DNA from: Flavobacterium limnophilum
GTDB taxonomy: Bacteria; Bacteroidota; Bacteroidia; Flavobacteriales; Flavobacteriaceae
Reading direction: 5' to 3'
Assembly: GCF_027111315.2 (NCBI RefSeq)
Contig: NZ_CP114289.2
Location: 682,001-746,000 of the forward strand
DNA: 64,000 nt
Within the stretch, counting starts at the first letter, position 1. Every line of letters begins with the position of its first letter. Made by a program: the position numbers and the translations under genes. This document shows positions 9,346 through 19,299 of this stretch, piece after piece. A model generated the notes under the pieces. The model made no database searches. It was not told the DNA's origin and was given only the letters and a program-made list of their open reading frames with translations.

Positions 9346-10156
9346 CAACTATTTTAATTTGAAACGATTTACTCTTTTATTGCAACAAGATTTGTTAATC
9401 AATAAAACAAAATATCTTCTAGGTATTCTTGGATTAGGACTAATAACGTATCTGTTGACCTATTGGTTTCTTAATGTTTCTAAAGATAATATGATTAGAA
9501 ATGAAAGTAACATATATGGCACTTATGGAATATGTTTTGCTATATATATGATGGCAGTTGGAGTTATTATTGGTACAGCCTTTCCCGATTTGTCCGATAA
9601 AATCAAAACTAGTAATTATTTACTGAATCCTGGTTCGACTTTAGAAAAAGTGATGCTTCAGTTTTTGATACGAATTGGGTTTTTTGTTCCTATTGCTTTA
9701 GTTATATTTTGGATTGTCATTAGATTGGCAAAAGCTTCTTTACTTCCTGGAGAATCAGGATTAGACCCTGCTGTAATTCCTTATTTTGATTATGTTTTAC
9801 TCATAACCAATACGAATCATAAAATTTGGGAAACTTGGCAAATCGTATTCTTGATTTTTGGATTGTTTTCTTATGGGATTTATCTTCTTGCAGGTGCAAC
9901 ATATTTTAAAAGGTATGCTTTAGTCAAAACAGTGATTGCATCGGTAGTTATTCTACTAATTTCAATGTCATTTTCGGTTACATTATCTCATATTTTTTAT
10001 CCTGAAGAAACCCACGGTTTTAATACTAAATTGAATGAATTTGCCGTCACAGAACATTTATCAAGTCTTGAATTATTCTTTTTAGTGCTATCGCTACTTT
10101 CTTGGATGTTCTTTCTGGCTATAGCATATTTCAAATTAAAAGAAAAGGAGGCTTAA
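9335..10156 (+). CDS. ABC transporter permease protein
   Basis: The 273-aa integral membrane protein has about six hydrophobic segments (near residues 22-43, 65-85, 110-132, 168-190, 196-216 and 238-262), the usual ABC-2 half-transporter count. It has no recognisable substrate motif. The ATG lies within the 3' end of the ATPase gene, and the stop is one base before the regulator ATG. This points to a coupled, single-function operon. Confidence 0.85.
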   Translation: MPFNNYFNLKRFTLLLQQDLLINKTKYLLGILGLGLITYLLTYWFLNVSKDNMIRNESNIYGTYGICFAIYMMAVGVIIGTAFPDLSDKIKTSNYLLNPGSTLEKVMLQFLIRIGFFVPIALVIFWIVIRLAKASLLPGESGLDPAVIPYFDYVLLITNTNHKIWETWQIVFLIFGLFSYGIYLLAGATYFKRYALVKTVIASVVILLISMSFSVTLSHIFYPEETHGFNTKLNEFAVTEHLSSLELFFLVLSLLSWMFFLAIAYFKLKEKEA

Positions 10157-10157
10157 T

Positions 10158-10535
10158 ATGGATTTTAAATCAACCAAAGGGATTTATCTGCAAATAGTGG
10201 ATAATCTCTGCCGGCAAATTTTGGAAGGACAATTGCAGACCGGCGATAGGGTAGCATCGGTGCGGGATTTGGCTGCCGAATTTGAGGTGAATCACAACAC
10301 GGTGATGCGCGCCTATACCAATTTGCAGGAATCCGGCATTTTTGACAACAAGCGGGGCATCGGCTTTTTTGTCTCCGAAAAAGCATTGGAGCTGATTCAG
10401 GCAAATGAAAAAGACAATTTTTTCAGTCAGGATTTGCCCGATTTTCTACTTAAAGTAAAATTGCTCCAACTCAACAGCACCGATTTAACCGAATTATTAT
10501 CCGTAATAAAAAATAACGACAATGAAAACCAGTAA
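10158..10535 (+). CDS. GntR family transcriptional regulator, YtrA-like
   Basis: At 125 aa this is a short GntR protein. The winged helix-turn-helix spans about residues 10-75 (QIVDNLCRQILEGQLQTGD, SVRDLAAEFEVNHNTVMRAY, LQESGIFDNKRGIGFFV). It is followed by only about 45 residues for dimerisation, the layout of the YtrA subfamily. Such proteins usually repress the ABC operon they belong to. The palindrome at 8473-8494 is the likely target. It overlaps the next gene by 14 bases. Confidence 0.9.
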   Translation: MDFKSTKGIYLQIVDNLCRQILEGQLQTGDRVASVRDLAAEFEVNHNTVMRAYTNLQESGIFDNKRGIGFFVSEKALELIQANEKDNFFSQDLPDFLLKVKLLQLNSTDLTELLSVIKNNDNENQ

Positions 10536-11223
10536 CAAAATATTTATTTCTTTTTTAATTTTTCTTTTAAGTGGGATTATTGCATTATATCTAGGTTCTA
10601 AATACTATACATCCTATTATGATACCTCTAAATGGGTAAGTCAAGAAAAACCGCTTCCCCCTTTTTCGGTAGTAGTTGCAGAGACAAGTGCACAAATTCA
10701 ATTGCAAAACGGTTCGGAAACAAAAATTCTTCAAAGTGCTTTTAAAGAAGCACAACCTAAATTTGCTCCATTTATAGTTCGAAATGATACTCTTTTTGTT
10801 TTTCCTCCTAAAAATGATCCTAACAAATTCCCCAAATCTCATTTCTTGGTTAGTGTTTTTTGTAACAATGTTAAGCATTTTGTTGCCAAAGATCGTTCTT
10901 ATGCGAATTTTAGTAATTATAAAGTAGATTCCGTTTTTGTTAAGATGAATAATGCCGAGTTGTTTTGCCAAAACAATAATTCAAATTACATTAAAATAAT
11001 AGCTAAAAACTCTCGTGCCAATTTTGATTGCCAAAAACTAAATTCAATGGAGGTTGAACTCGATAAAACTTATCTTGATGTAAAATCAAAAAACAGGGTA
11101 AATAATATATCTGGAACTCTGAAGAACGATTCAGATGTAAAACTTAATTTGAATGCAAAAGTAAATCTCGATGTTGATAGATCAAGTTATCTCAATGTTT
11201 TGGTTTATAATACACAAAATTAA
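10522..11223 (+). CDS. Membrane-anchored protein of unknown function in the ABC/GntR operon
   Basis: The 233-aa product has one N-terminal membrane segment (about residues 7-26) and a periplasmic part rich in Asn, Ser and Lys. This part alternates short beta strands (for example FCQNNNSNYIKIIAKNSRANFDC), suggesting a beta-helix or adhesin-like fold such as the GIN/DUF2807 type. I cannot confirm a family. It is the last gene of the operon and overlaps the regulator, so it probably serves the same exporter response. Confidence 0.7.
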   Translation: MKTSNKIFISFLIFLLSGIIALYLGSKYYTSYYDTSKWVSQEKPLPPFSVVVAETSAQIQLQNGSETKILQSAFKEAQPKFAPFIVRNDTLFVFPPKNDPNKFPKSHFLVSVFCNNVKHFVAKDRSYANFSNYKVDSVFVKMNNAELFCQNNNSNYIKIIAKNSRANFDCQKLNSMEVELDKTYLDVKSKNRVNNISGTLKNDSDVKLNLNAKVNLDVDRSSYLNVLVYNTQN

Positions 11224-11351
11224 TCATAAGTGTAATTTTAACATTTAATTGTAATTTTTTTCTGAACTTATGATTAAGTTTGAAGTAGCTAAAAAACTTA
11301 CAAAGAAAAACCTTTTTTCCGTTATTAACAACCATTGAAAACATTGAAACC

Positions 11352-13904
11352 ATGAAAAAAATCTTCTTTTCGCTTGTCGTACTATTATTTACGATCACTA
11401 CATTTTCACAGAAAACAATAGACAAACCAGACTATGGTTTGAGTAATCTTCCCGGGAGTTTGACTAAAATTGAACTGACAGAATCGGCAACTATAATTCA
11501 TTTTTATATTAAATACCCAACTGGACAATGGATTTCTGTTCCCAAGGAATCTTTTATACAAGATGTAAATGGCGGGGAAAAGTATTTTGCAACAAAAACC
11601 GAAGGTATTCCTTTGGGCGGAAAATATACAATGCCCGAAAGTGGAGAAGTCAACTATAAAATTTATTTTCCTAAACTAAATGCTGCTGTAAACAAAGTAG
11701 ATTTTGGTGAAGCCAATGAAGGCGGTAGTTGGGCGGTTTATGATATTGTAATTAATGGACAAAAGGAACAATCACTGATGCCTAAAGAACTGCATGGCAA
11801 TTGGTTTCAAGCCGATGGAAGCAATCAATGGGATTATGGATTTTATGCCAATCAGGCAGTTGCCGATAAAGCCATTTGGAAATACAAAACAGTCGAAAAG
11901 AAGAAAAATAATTACACAATAGTTCTCGAACGAAACGGAAACCAAAAAACTATCTATGCTCAAATAGATAAAAAAGGAGCGGTAAAGTTAGGAGCGGATA
12001 AAACAAAATTAGCAACTTATGGCACGGAAAAAGTTGAAAATCCAAACTATAGATTAGCTAATGACGAAGTGTATTCTGAAATGGTTTTCAAGTCAGATTC
12101 TGCCACTTATTCGGGGTATATAAAAGGGTACACTGTTAGAGCAGGTACAAAAACAGGAACCATATATGTAAATAATGTTTATACAGGAAATCAGGATTCT
12201 TATTTGGTTAAAATTGCCGATGATGGCAGTTTTTTGGTGAAGTTTCCAATAAACCATCCTCAATCTGTATTTGTGCGTTTGGCGGGAACCAATGCTTTAG
12301 TTTTTGTTGAGCCCGGAAAAGAAACCTTTCAAGTTATAGATAGGGATGCCTCTTTGTTTATGGGCGATTGTGCCAGAATAAATACAGATCTTAGAACTTT
12401 TGAAAAAATCACTTCTTACGAAGAATATAGAAACCTAACAAATACAATTTCAGAAACAAGTCCAGAGGTACATAAAAAAGCTTGTTTGGAAATGAAAGAC
12501 AAACAGATGCAAGCATTAAGTGCTATGGCTGAAAAATATTTCATAAGCCAAAAAGCATTGCAAATAAAAAAGTTGGATATTGAGTTTATGGCTTATCAAC
12601 AAATGCTGAGTTATGAAATGTATAGAGAATCAGCTAAAATGAGCAAATCTCAACCGGAAAATAAAACAGCACAAGATTATAAATTAGAGGCGTCGTATTA
12701 TGATTTTATTACTCCATCAATTTTGAATAATCAATTGGGAGTGATTTCCAGTAACTATAGTTTTTTTATTAACTATTTGATGTATGCGAAAATTTTGAGA
12801 CCGGATGCCGTTAGCTATTCTTATAATTTGACTTCTGAAACAGCTGAAAAGCTCCAGAAATTAGGTGTTGCACTATCTGATGAAGAATTGAAAATGGTTG
12901 AAGCCAGTAGTAGATCTGAAAAAATCAGTATTAAGCAGATCGAATTTTATGTGGCAAATCAGGGTAAAATTCAAAAGTTCAAGCAAAATCATAAAGAGGC
13001 TTACAACATATTACAAAAAGATAAGCCAAAGATTGAAGTGACAGTTGCCGAATTAGCCGCTTCATTAAGTGCTCAAGGAGTGTCTCTTACAGCGGAAGAA
13101 ATGGAATTAGTTGCTGATTTTAAATTAACTCAATTAACCAAAGAGGAAATCGCTGTCCAAAAACAATTTTACGATACCTATGGCGAAAGTTTAAAGGCAT
13201 TCAATGAAAAGTACAAAGAAAATATTCAAGATATTGAAGCTGAAAAAGAATTTAAAAAGTTGAATACTAAACTAAATACTGTATTTGGCATTAAAGAATC
13301 ATTTGTTTTTGATGTAATGACATTGCAACAAAAATCAGGATATTTAGAAAGAAATTTCACTCCTTATACTGACAATCAACTAAAATCAATTCAAGGAAAA
13401 ATCAAGCATCCTTTTTTATCCAATTATATTGTTGTCGAAAACAATAGGACTAAAGCCAAAATTGAAGCCAATAAAACAAAATCAGGTTTTGCAATTAATA
13501 CAGTCAAAAAAACAGAAGGAGACGAACTCTTTGATTCTATGACAGCCAAGTTTAAGGGAAAAGTGATTTATGTCGATTTTTGGGCAACTTGGTGTGGGCC
13601 TTGTATGCAAGGAATTAAAGAAATTGCCTCTTTAAAAGAAGAAATGAAAAATGAAAATGTTGTCTTTTTGTATATTACAAATCCATCTTCACCCGAAAAA
13701 ACTTGGAATAACAGCATTCCAAATATAAAAGGAGAGCATTATAGAGTTACTCAAGACGAATGGAATTATTTATCAGACAAGTTTAAAATTTCTGGAATTC
13801 CACATTATGTTTTGGTGAACAAAAAAGGAGAAGTCGTGAATCCAAAACTAGGACATAATTCAAACGAAGCCTTGAAAAAAATTCTAGCAGAGCAAATGAA
13901 ATAA
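11352..13904 (+). CDS. TlpA-like thioredoxin-fold protein with a long N-terminal region
   Basis: The 850-aa protein is exported (signal MKKIFFSLVVLLFTITTFS) and ends in a TlpA/thioredoxin domain of about 150 residues. Its redox motif is WATWCGPC (about 741-748) and its cis-Pro loop reads SGIPHYVLV. The domain suggests periplasmic disulfide reduction or a redox relay. The preceding 700 residues are unusual. A beta-rich part (about 20-320) is followed by a helical part in which a segment of about 50 residues is repeated (near 503-553 and 575-625, each with a G-V-x-L-(S/T)-x-E-E start). The next gene, 77 bases downstream, encodes a receptor-like barrel, so the two may act together. Confidence 0.85.
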   Translation: MKKIFFSLVVLLFTITTFSQKTIDKPDYGLSNLPGSLTKIELTESATIIHFYIKYPTGQWISVPKESFIQDVNGGEKYFATKTEGIPLGGKYTMPESGEVNYKIYFPKLNAAVNKVDFGEANEGGSWAVYDIVINGQKEQSLMPKELHGNWFQADGSNQWDYGFYANQAVADKAIWKYKTVEKKKNNYTIVLERNGNQKTIYAQIDKKGAVKLGADKTKLATYGTEKVENPNYRLANDEVYSEMVFKSDSATYSGYIKGYTVRAGTKTGTIYVNNVYTGNQDSYLVKIADDGSFLVKFPINHPQSVFVRLAGTNALVFVEPGKETFQVIDRDASLFMGDCARINTDLRTFEKITSYEEYRNLTNTISETSPEVHKKACLEMKDKQMQALSAMAEKYFISQKALQIKKLDIEFMAYQQMLSYEMYRESAKMSKSQPENKTAQDYKLEASYYDFITPSILNNQLGVISSNYSFFINYLMYAKILRPDAVSYSYNLTSETAEKLQKLGVALSDEELKMVEASSRSEKISIKQIEFYVANQGKIQKFKQNHKEAYNILQKDKPKIEVTVAELAASLSAQGVSLTAEEMELVADFKLTQLTKEEIAVQKQFYDTYGESLKAFNEKYKENIQDIEAEKEFKKLNTKLNTVFGIKESFVFDVMTLQQKSGYLERNFTPYTDNQLKSIQGKIKHPFLSNYIVVENNRTKAKIEANKTKSGFAINTVKKTEGDELFDSMTAKFKGKVIYVDFWATWCGPCMQGIKEIASLKEEMKNENVVFLYITNPSSPEKTWNNSIPNIKGEHYRVTQDEWNYLSDKFKISGIPHYVLVNKKGEVVNPKLGHNSNEALKKILAEQMK

Positions 13905-13981
13905 GCGAATGTTCAAAATAGCAGGGATATAAAACAATAATCTATTTTTTTTATAATCAATCAATCATAAGTCAAATTTTC

Positions 13982-16705
13982 ATGAAAACAACTTTCCGTT
14001 TCCTTTTTCTTTTACTATGCTGTTTTTCTTCTTTTGCCCAAACCGGAATAACTTTAAAAGGCAAAATTTTAAAAGAAAAATCTCAATCACCCATAGAATC
14101 GGCAACAATTTATTTGATTCGTTCCAAAGATTCTTCGGTGGTAGATTATACCATTTCCGATAAAGATGGAGTTTTCAAATTGGAAACCAAGAAAATTGCC
14201 GAGAATGTTATCTTGAAAATAGCTGGCGAAGGTTATGAAGAGTTTAGCCAGAAAATCGAAAAAATAAATGCAAGCAAGGATTTCGGTTTGCTCTATTTGT
14301 CGGAAAAAATAAATGCGCTCAACGAAGTGGTGATAAAAGCAATGGCACCGCCCGTTCGTGTCAAGAAAGACACTTTAGAATTTAATGCAGCTTCCTTCAA
14401 GTTGCGTCCCGATGCCAATGTGGAAGCCTTGCTGAAACAATTGCCCGGCGTCGTCATCGATGCCGACAAGAAAATAACGGTCAACGGCAAGGAAGTGAAC
14501 CAGATATTGGTCAACGGGAAATCTTTTTTTGGCGAAGACGGCAAAGTGGCACTCCAAAATTTGCCGGCCGAATTAATCAAAAAAGTACAAGTTTCGGCTA
14601 CCAAAACCGAAGAAGAAAAGTTTACCAAGCAAGCATCAACTTCGAATAATACCAGTATTAATTTGACCATCGAAAAAGATAAAAACAAAGGTTTTTTTGG
14701 AAAATTGTTGGCGGGTTACGGCACTAACGAACGCTACGAAAGCAGTGCTCTGATGAGTTCTTTCAAGGACAAAAGACGCATTAGTTTTTTGGGTTCTTCC
14801 AATAACATCAATGCCACAGGTTTTTCTATGGACGAAGTTTTTGACAATATGGGCGGCGGACGAAATAACGGTTCAGCAGCACCAAGAGTAGGTGGTGGTA
14901 GTGGAATTATAAAGTCGAATTTGATTGGATTGAATTATGCCGATGAATGGTTTGAAAAATCCAAAAGCAACGGGAATTATTATTATACCAATATGGAGTC
15001 TGAAAATAAAAACACGACTAAATCGTTGAATTTATTGCCCAATACTTCCAATCTTTCCGAGTCCAATTCCGATTCGAAAAGAGAAACTACCGATCATAAT
15101 TTTGATTTTAATTTCGAGTATGAAATTTTGCCCCAAACCAAATTGATGGTCAGACCCAAAATAGTGAAAGGATTGAGTAAATCCTACACGGAATACGACA
15201 ATAAAACTTGGAATGAAGCGGAACAATTGATCAATAAAACCGATGGTTGGAACTCGGATGAAACCGATAGAACCAATTTTGTAAACGACATTTCTGTTTT
15301 TAAAACTATGAAGAGAAGAGGAAGGTATTTCACGGGTAATTTTAAGAATGATAATACCAATTCTGATTCCAATTCGTTTGTTAATCAAACCAACTTATTT
15401 GAATTGGAACCAGATAAAAATGTCATTCGAGATCAAAACGCAAAAAAGGTAAATCAAAGAGCCTTATATTCTGGTAATTTTCAATATTCGGAACCCATAA
15501 CCGATTCGTTGAACATCAACATTCAACTGCTTTCGGATTGGGAAAAAACAACCGATGACAAAAAAACTTTCGACCTAGATAACGCTACCAATACATACAG
15601 TGATCTGAATGAATTGTACAGTAATTTTACCACTTCCACAAAATTTCAAATTGCTCCAAAAGCAGGATTTAGCATCAATAAAAAGAAATTCAATCTAAGA
15701 GTTTCAACAGGAACTTATATGATTACCCTCGATAATCATTCCTTATACACAGGCACTTCCACCGATTTGAAAAAGAATTATATTATTCCGGATGCCACCG
15801 TAAATGGTAGTTATCGATTTTCAAATACGTCAAGTCTTTATGTAACCTACGACCGTCGATTTACAATTCCCAAAGATTTTCAACTTTTGCCTGTAGATGT
15901 TATATATAGTCCTTTATATAAAGTTACTGGAAATCCCAATTTAGAAGCAGGAAAATCACATTATTTCAACTTAAATTATTCAAATTATGATTATAAAACT
16001 CTTTCGGGATATTATATGTATTCTAGTGTAACTTACAATGATAATAAAATTGTCAATACTTCTATATATGATACTAATGGAAGTCAAGTCAGTACTTATA
16101 TTAACATTGCAGGAACTTATACCAGTTATTTTGGTGGGAATTTTTATAAAACCTTTAAAAAAGAGGCACATTCTTTCAGACTTGATTTAGGATTGTTTGC
16201 CAATTATAATTTAGACAAAGGTTTTACAAACATTCAATTTTATGAAGCTAAAACAGTTGGTTTATCGCCTACTTTAAGATTGTCTTATGATTATGGCGAA
16301 TTGTTGAGCATCAAACCATCCTATAGTTTTAATTACAACAGTACCACTTATGACAATAGTTTCCTGACTTCAACAGCCAATAGATTTCATAATGCTAAAA
16401 TTGAAATAACCAACAAATGGCCCAAGAATTGGATTTTAGGAAATGATTTTGGGTATTCTTATAATTCTAATATTTCGCCGGGTTTCAAAAAAGATTTTTA
16501 CCTCTGGAATATCAGTTTGTCCTATCAATTTACAAAAGACATGACTTTCAAAGTCAAAGTCTATGACGTTCTCGATCAAAACCAAAGTGCTTCGAGATAC
16601 ATCACCCCAACAGCTGTTATCGATTACGAAAACACGGTACTCAAACGTTATGCAATGTTTTCGTTATTGTATAAATTCCAGAATTTCGAAACGAAGAAGA
16701 AGTAA
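13982..16705 (+). CDS. Outer-membrane beta-barrel receptor-like protein (carboxypeptidase-regulatory plus plug)
   Basis: This 907-aa protein carries a signal peptide (MKTTFRFLFLLLCCFSSFAQ), a CarboxypepD_reg-like domain (about 24-110: ITLKGKILKE...SPIESATIYL), and a TonB plug-like region (about 118-215, with the KKDTLEFNA and LLKQLPGVVID blocks). A long aromatic-rich barrel ends in a Phe-containing C-terminus. This is the outer-membrane beta-barrel family 3 arrangement, related to TonB-dependent receptors, but no TonB box is obvious. Ligand unknown. It follows the TlpA-like gene in the same direction. Confidence 0.88.
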   Translation: MKTTFRFLFLLLCCFSSFAQTGITLKGKILKEKSQSPIESATIYLIRSKDSSVVDYTISDKDGVFKLETKKIAENVILKIAGEGYEEFSQKIEKINASKDFGLLYLSEKINALNEVVIKAMAPPVRVKKDTLEFNAASFKLRPDANVEALLKQLPGVVIDADKKITVNGKEVNQILVNGKSFFGEDGKVALQNLPAELIKKVQVSATKTEEEKFTKQASTSNNTSINLTIEKDKNKGFFGKLLAGYGTNERYESSALMSSFKDKRRISFLGSSNNINATGFSMDEVFDNMGGGRNNGSAAPRVGGGSGIIKSNLIGLNYADEWFEKSKSNGNYYYTNMESENKNTTKSLNLLPNTSNLSESNSDSKRETTDHNFDFNFEYEILPQTKLMVRPKIVKGLSKSYTEYDNKTWNEAEQLINKTDGWNSDETDRTNFVNDISVFKTMKRRGRYFTGNFKNDNTNSDSNSFVNQTNLFELEPDKNVIRDQNAKKVNQRALYSGNFQYSEPITDSLNINIQLLSDWEKTTDDKKTFDLDNATNTYSDLNELYSNFTTSTKFQIAPKAGFSINKKKFNLRVSTGTYMITLDNHSLYTGTSTDLKKNYIIPDATVNGSYRFSNTSSLYVTYDRRFTIPKDFQLLPVDVIYSPLYKVTGNPNLEAGKSHYFNLNYSNYDYKTLSGYYMYSSVTYNDNKIVNTSIYDTNGSQVSTYINIAGTYTSYFGGNFYKTFKKEAHSFRLDLGLFANYNLDKGFTNIQFYEAKTVGLSPTLRLSYDYGELLSIKPSYSFNYNSTTYDNSFLTSTANRFHNAKIEITNKWPKNWILGNDFGYSYNSNISPGFKKDFYLWNISLSYQFTKDMTFKVKVYDVLDQNQSASRYITPTAVIDYENTVLKRYAMFSLLYKFQNFETKKK

Positions 16706-17260
16706 TGATTTTAGGATCAACTATTTTATTTTTAGTACTTATTATACTTGGGATTTCATATCGGTAGAAAAATAAAATTTGTTGTTTTTGTTTTTACTCA
16801 AACGAAAGATGGTTTTAGGGATTTTTGATCTATAATATTCGAGTTGTTTTAATATAGACTACTAGTAGATAGGGCATTCGCTTTTAAAAAAAGTTTTACA
16901 CAAATTCCACAAATTCATAAAATCGGTGAAAATCAGTGACAATCCAATTCTAATAAACGATAAAATCCATGTTAATTTGTGCAATTCGAGTCTGGTAATT
17001 TTAAAAGCGAATGCCCTGTAGTAGATGCTAATATTTTCCTTTTTAAATTATTAGAAAAATGAATTTAAGTATAGTAATAAAAAAAGTTTTTAGTCATGGT
17101 TTATATTCTGATTTCCCAAATAACATAATAAAATATATTCGTTTAAAAAGGAGTTTTAGAAAGATTTTTTTTACTAAAAACCTTGTGTATTAAATTGTAA
17201 TATTGGATATTTGCTACAATAGGTAGCCCAATTAATCTCTTAAAAAAAAACTAAAAAACT
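16706..17260. other. Gap containing a MITE-like insertion, otherwise AT-rich
   Basis: Apart from the element at 16871-17018 no supported feature is seen. A 44-codon ORF at 17059-17193 lacks coding character and is not called. Confidence 0.5.
16863..17026. mobile_element. MITE-like element with 19-bp terminal inverted repeats and 8-bp target duplication
   Basis: The sequence TAGTAGAT occurs at 16863-16870 and again at 17019-17026. Between them the ends are exact inverted copies: AGGGCATTCGCTTTTAAAA at 16871-16889 and its complement at 16999-17017. The 109-base interior has no ORF. It contains the CACAAATT...AATTTGTG text that also occurs in other gaps of this window. Direct repeats outside and inverted repeats inside are the signature of a non-autonomous transposon. 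The parent transposase family cannot be told from this copy. Confidence 0.75.
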
Positions 17261-19159
17261 ATGAAAAAAATTATAATTACGCTTTGTTTAATCTTAGGCT
17301 ATAGTGGTTTTTCCCAAAGAGTTGCTAATGAGGTCTTAAAGATGAATTCAAAAATTGAAGATTTAACGCAAAATGCAATTACAGGGATTATTGTAATTAA
17401 AGAAGGGAATTTTGTTAGAGGAATTAGCCCAGAAACTAAAGCGGAAGTTTGGAGTTTCGATGCGAATAAAACGGCTGGAGATGTTTCTGCTTTGGAAACA
17501 TTGAGTAAAGTAGATACGGATAATTTATTTGCAAGTAAAAGAATATTAAAAAATATTGATGCAAGTGTATATGTAGAGGCTTTAGTAAATTATAAAACAA
17601 TATTAATAAATACTACGGATGGTAAAGTAGTTTATAATTCAGGTAATTATAAATACACAGTTTTTAATAGTCAATTTTTGTATGAACAAAATGAATACTT
17701 GGTAAAAGGAGTAGAGAATGGTAAGGTCATAGCTTCTTTGATTGATTTAAATACAGGAGATGTTAAATGGAAAACAGAACAAGGTGATGCGAAAAGTATG
17801 TTTTCATCAATGTTTACTTTTAAAGCCAATTCATCTAATGAAGCTGAAGTAAGCGGCAGTACTATTTATTCCCTATATTTTGGAAAATTATCAGCTATTG
17901 ATAGAAATAAAGGAACTTTGAAATGGGTAGGAGAAATTGAATATACAAAGGTTTTTCCAACTCAAAACAACAAAAATTTGGTTGTAATTAACAGTAAAGG
18001 ATTATTATCGGCTAAACAGTATTTGAATGTATTAGATTCAGAAACGGGAAAACCAATTTGGGAGGATGCTATCAAAACGAACTATATTGTTTATTTAGAA
18101 GATTGGGGAACTAAAATTTTAGTTGCACATACCAATGGATTCAATTTTTTTAATTTGAATGATGGTAGTAAAGTTTGGAAAAAAGATGCTCGCGGTGATG
18201 GACTTAAAAAAGTAATTCCAATTGATGGAGATTATCTTTATGTTGCTGAAAATGAGATGATGTTAATCGATAAAGATGGGCAAAAAAAGTGGAAAAGTTT
18301 TATTGAAATCTCTGATGATAAAGAAGATGCTATTAATTTTTTAGGTAAGGTAGATGATAAAGTTTTGTATCTAACAGCGACCTATGGTAATATGGTGGAT
18401 TATAAATCGGGTAAAAAATTGTGGAGAGGTAATTTAAAATTCAATCCAAAACGTCCTTTGTTGAATGTTTATGATGAAGTAAATGATTCTTTTTTAGTGT
18501 ATAATGATGAAGAACTTTTTAAGTTTAATACCAAAGTTACAGACAAACCAGACTCCTTCGCAAAAGTAAATATTAAGAAAGAAAAAGAACTAAATTCTAT
18601 CGAATTGTTTTCTTGGGGTGTTGCTCTTTCTGGTCCTACAGAGGTTTTAGGAGTTAGCAATGATGGTAAAGTTTTGTATCAAAAAATTTACACACAGCCT
18701 GGTGATGGAGGTAGAGCTTGGGGACAAGCACTTTCTACTGCGGGATCTATAGGTTTAGGTATTTCTTCAGTAGTAAATAGTGTTATGGGTGCAGAATGGA
18801 CAATGACAACCATAGATCCTGCAACAGGAAAAGAATCTACAAGTGTTGTTAAAGCGAAAGACGAGAAACAGTTGAGAGCCGCCGCTAACCAAATGGCTGG
18901 TGCGGCAGTTTTAGGAGATATCTCTAAAAGGTTTGGACAACGTTATCAAGCTATGAAACAAAATCGTGATTTCTCTTATATTTTTGCTAAAGATGAAGCT
19001 ACCGATAAAAAAGTTTTAGTCAAATTAAAAAAAGAAAATGGTTCTGAATTAGACAAAATTATTTTTGAGAATATACGTCCAATTTACGAAATTGATCCAG
19101 CAACTCAAACAATCTATTATATATTTGAAAAGGAACTTAGAATATTCAATAAGGTATAA
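17261..19159 (+). CDS. Secreted PQQ-like beta-propeller repeat protein
   Basis: The 632-aa protein has a signal peptide (MKKIIITLCLILGYSGFSQ). Repeated blades have the pattern DxxTGKxxW (for example LIDLNTGDVKWKTEQG, AIDRNKGTLKWVGEIE, VLDSETGKPIWEDAIK), typical of PQQ-binding-like propellers. A Gly/Ala-rich hydrophobic stretch (about residues 490-510) interrupts the propeller near its end. No catalytic residues or c-heme motif are visible, so a structural or binding role is more likely than a quinoprotein dehydrogenase. It is monocistronic. Confidence 0.8.
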   Translation: MKKIIITLCLILGYSGFSQRVANEVLKMNSKIEDLTQNAITGIIVIKEGNFVRGISPETKAEVWSFDANKTAGDVSALETLSKVDTDNLFASKRILKNIDASVYVEALVNYKTILINTTDGKVVYNSGNYKYTVFNSQFLYEQNEYLVKGVENGKVIASLIDLNTGDVKWKTEQGDAKSMFSSMFTFKANSSNEAEVSGSTIYSLYFGKLSAIDRNKGTLKWVGEIEYTKVFPTQNNKNLVVINSKGLLSAKQYLNVLDSETGKPIWEDAIKTNYIVYLEDWGTKILVAHTNGFNFFNLNDGSKVWKKDARGDGLKKVIPIDGDYLYVAENEMMLIDKDGQKKWKSFIEISDDKEDAINFLGKVDDKVLYLTATYGNMVDYKSGKKLWRGNLKFNPKRPLLNVYDEVNDSFLVYNDEELFKFNTKVTDKPDSFAKVNIKKEKELNSIELFSWGVALSGPTEVLGVSNDGKVLYQKIYTQPGDGGRAWGQALSTAGSIGLGISSVVNSVMGAEWTMTTIDPATGKESTSVVKAKDEKQLRAAANQMAGAAVLGDISKRFGQRYQAMKQNRDFSYIFAKDEATDKKVLVKLKKENGSELDKIIFENIRPIYEIDPATQTIYYIFEKELRIFNKV

Positions 19160-19184
19160 CTATATATAAAACAGACACTATCCT

Positions 19185-19222
19185 AAAAAGGAGTAGAAAA
19201 CTAGTTTTTCTACTCCTTTTTT
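19185..19222. terminator. Terminator between convergent propeller gene and rluF
   Basis: The stem GGAGTAGAAAA / TTTTCTACTCC, with a short CTAGT loop, has A-rich left and T-rich right flanks. It can serve both strands. Confidence 0.8.
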
Positions 19223-19299
19223 ATTATCAATTAAGTCCTAAAAGATTTTTAGTGTTTAATTGAGTATAATGATTATCTTGGTTTTTTATAATGGATATT

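Noticed and set aside
17059..17193. Plus-strand ORF of 44 codons after the first MITE
   Set aside because: AT-driven composition, no recognisable feature and no promoter.
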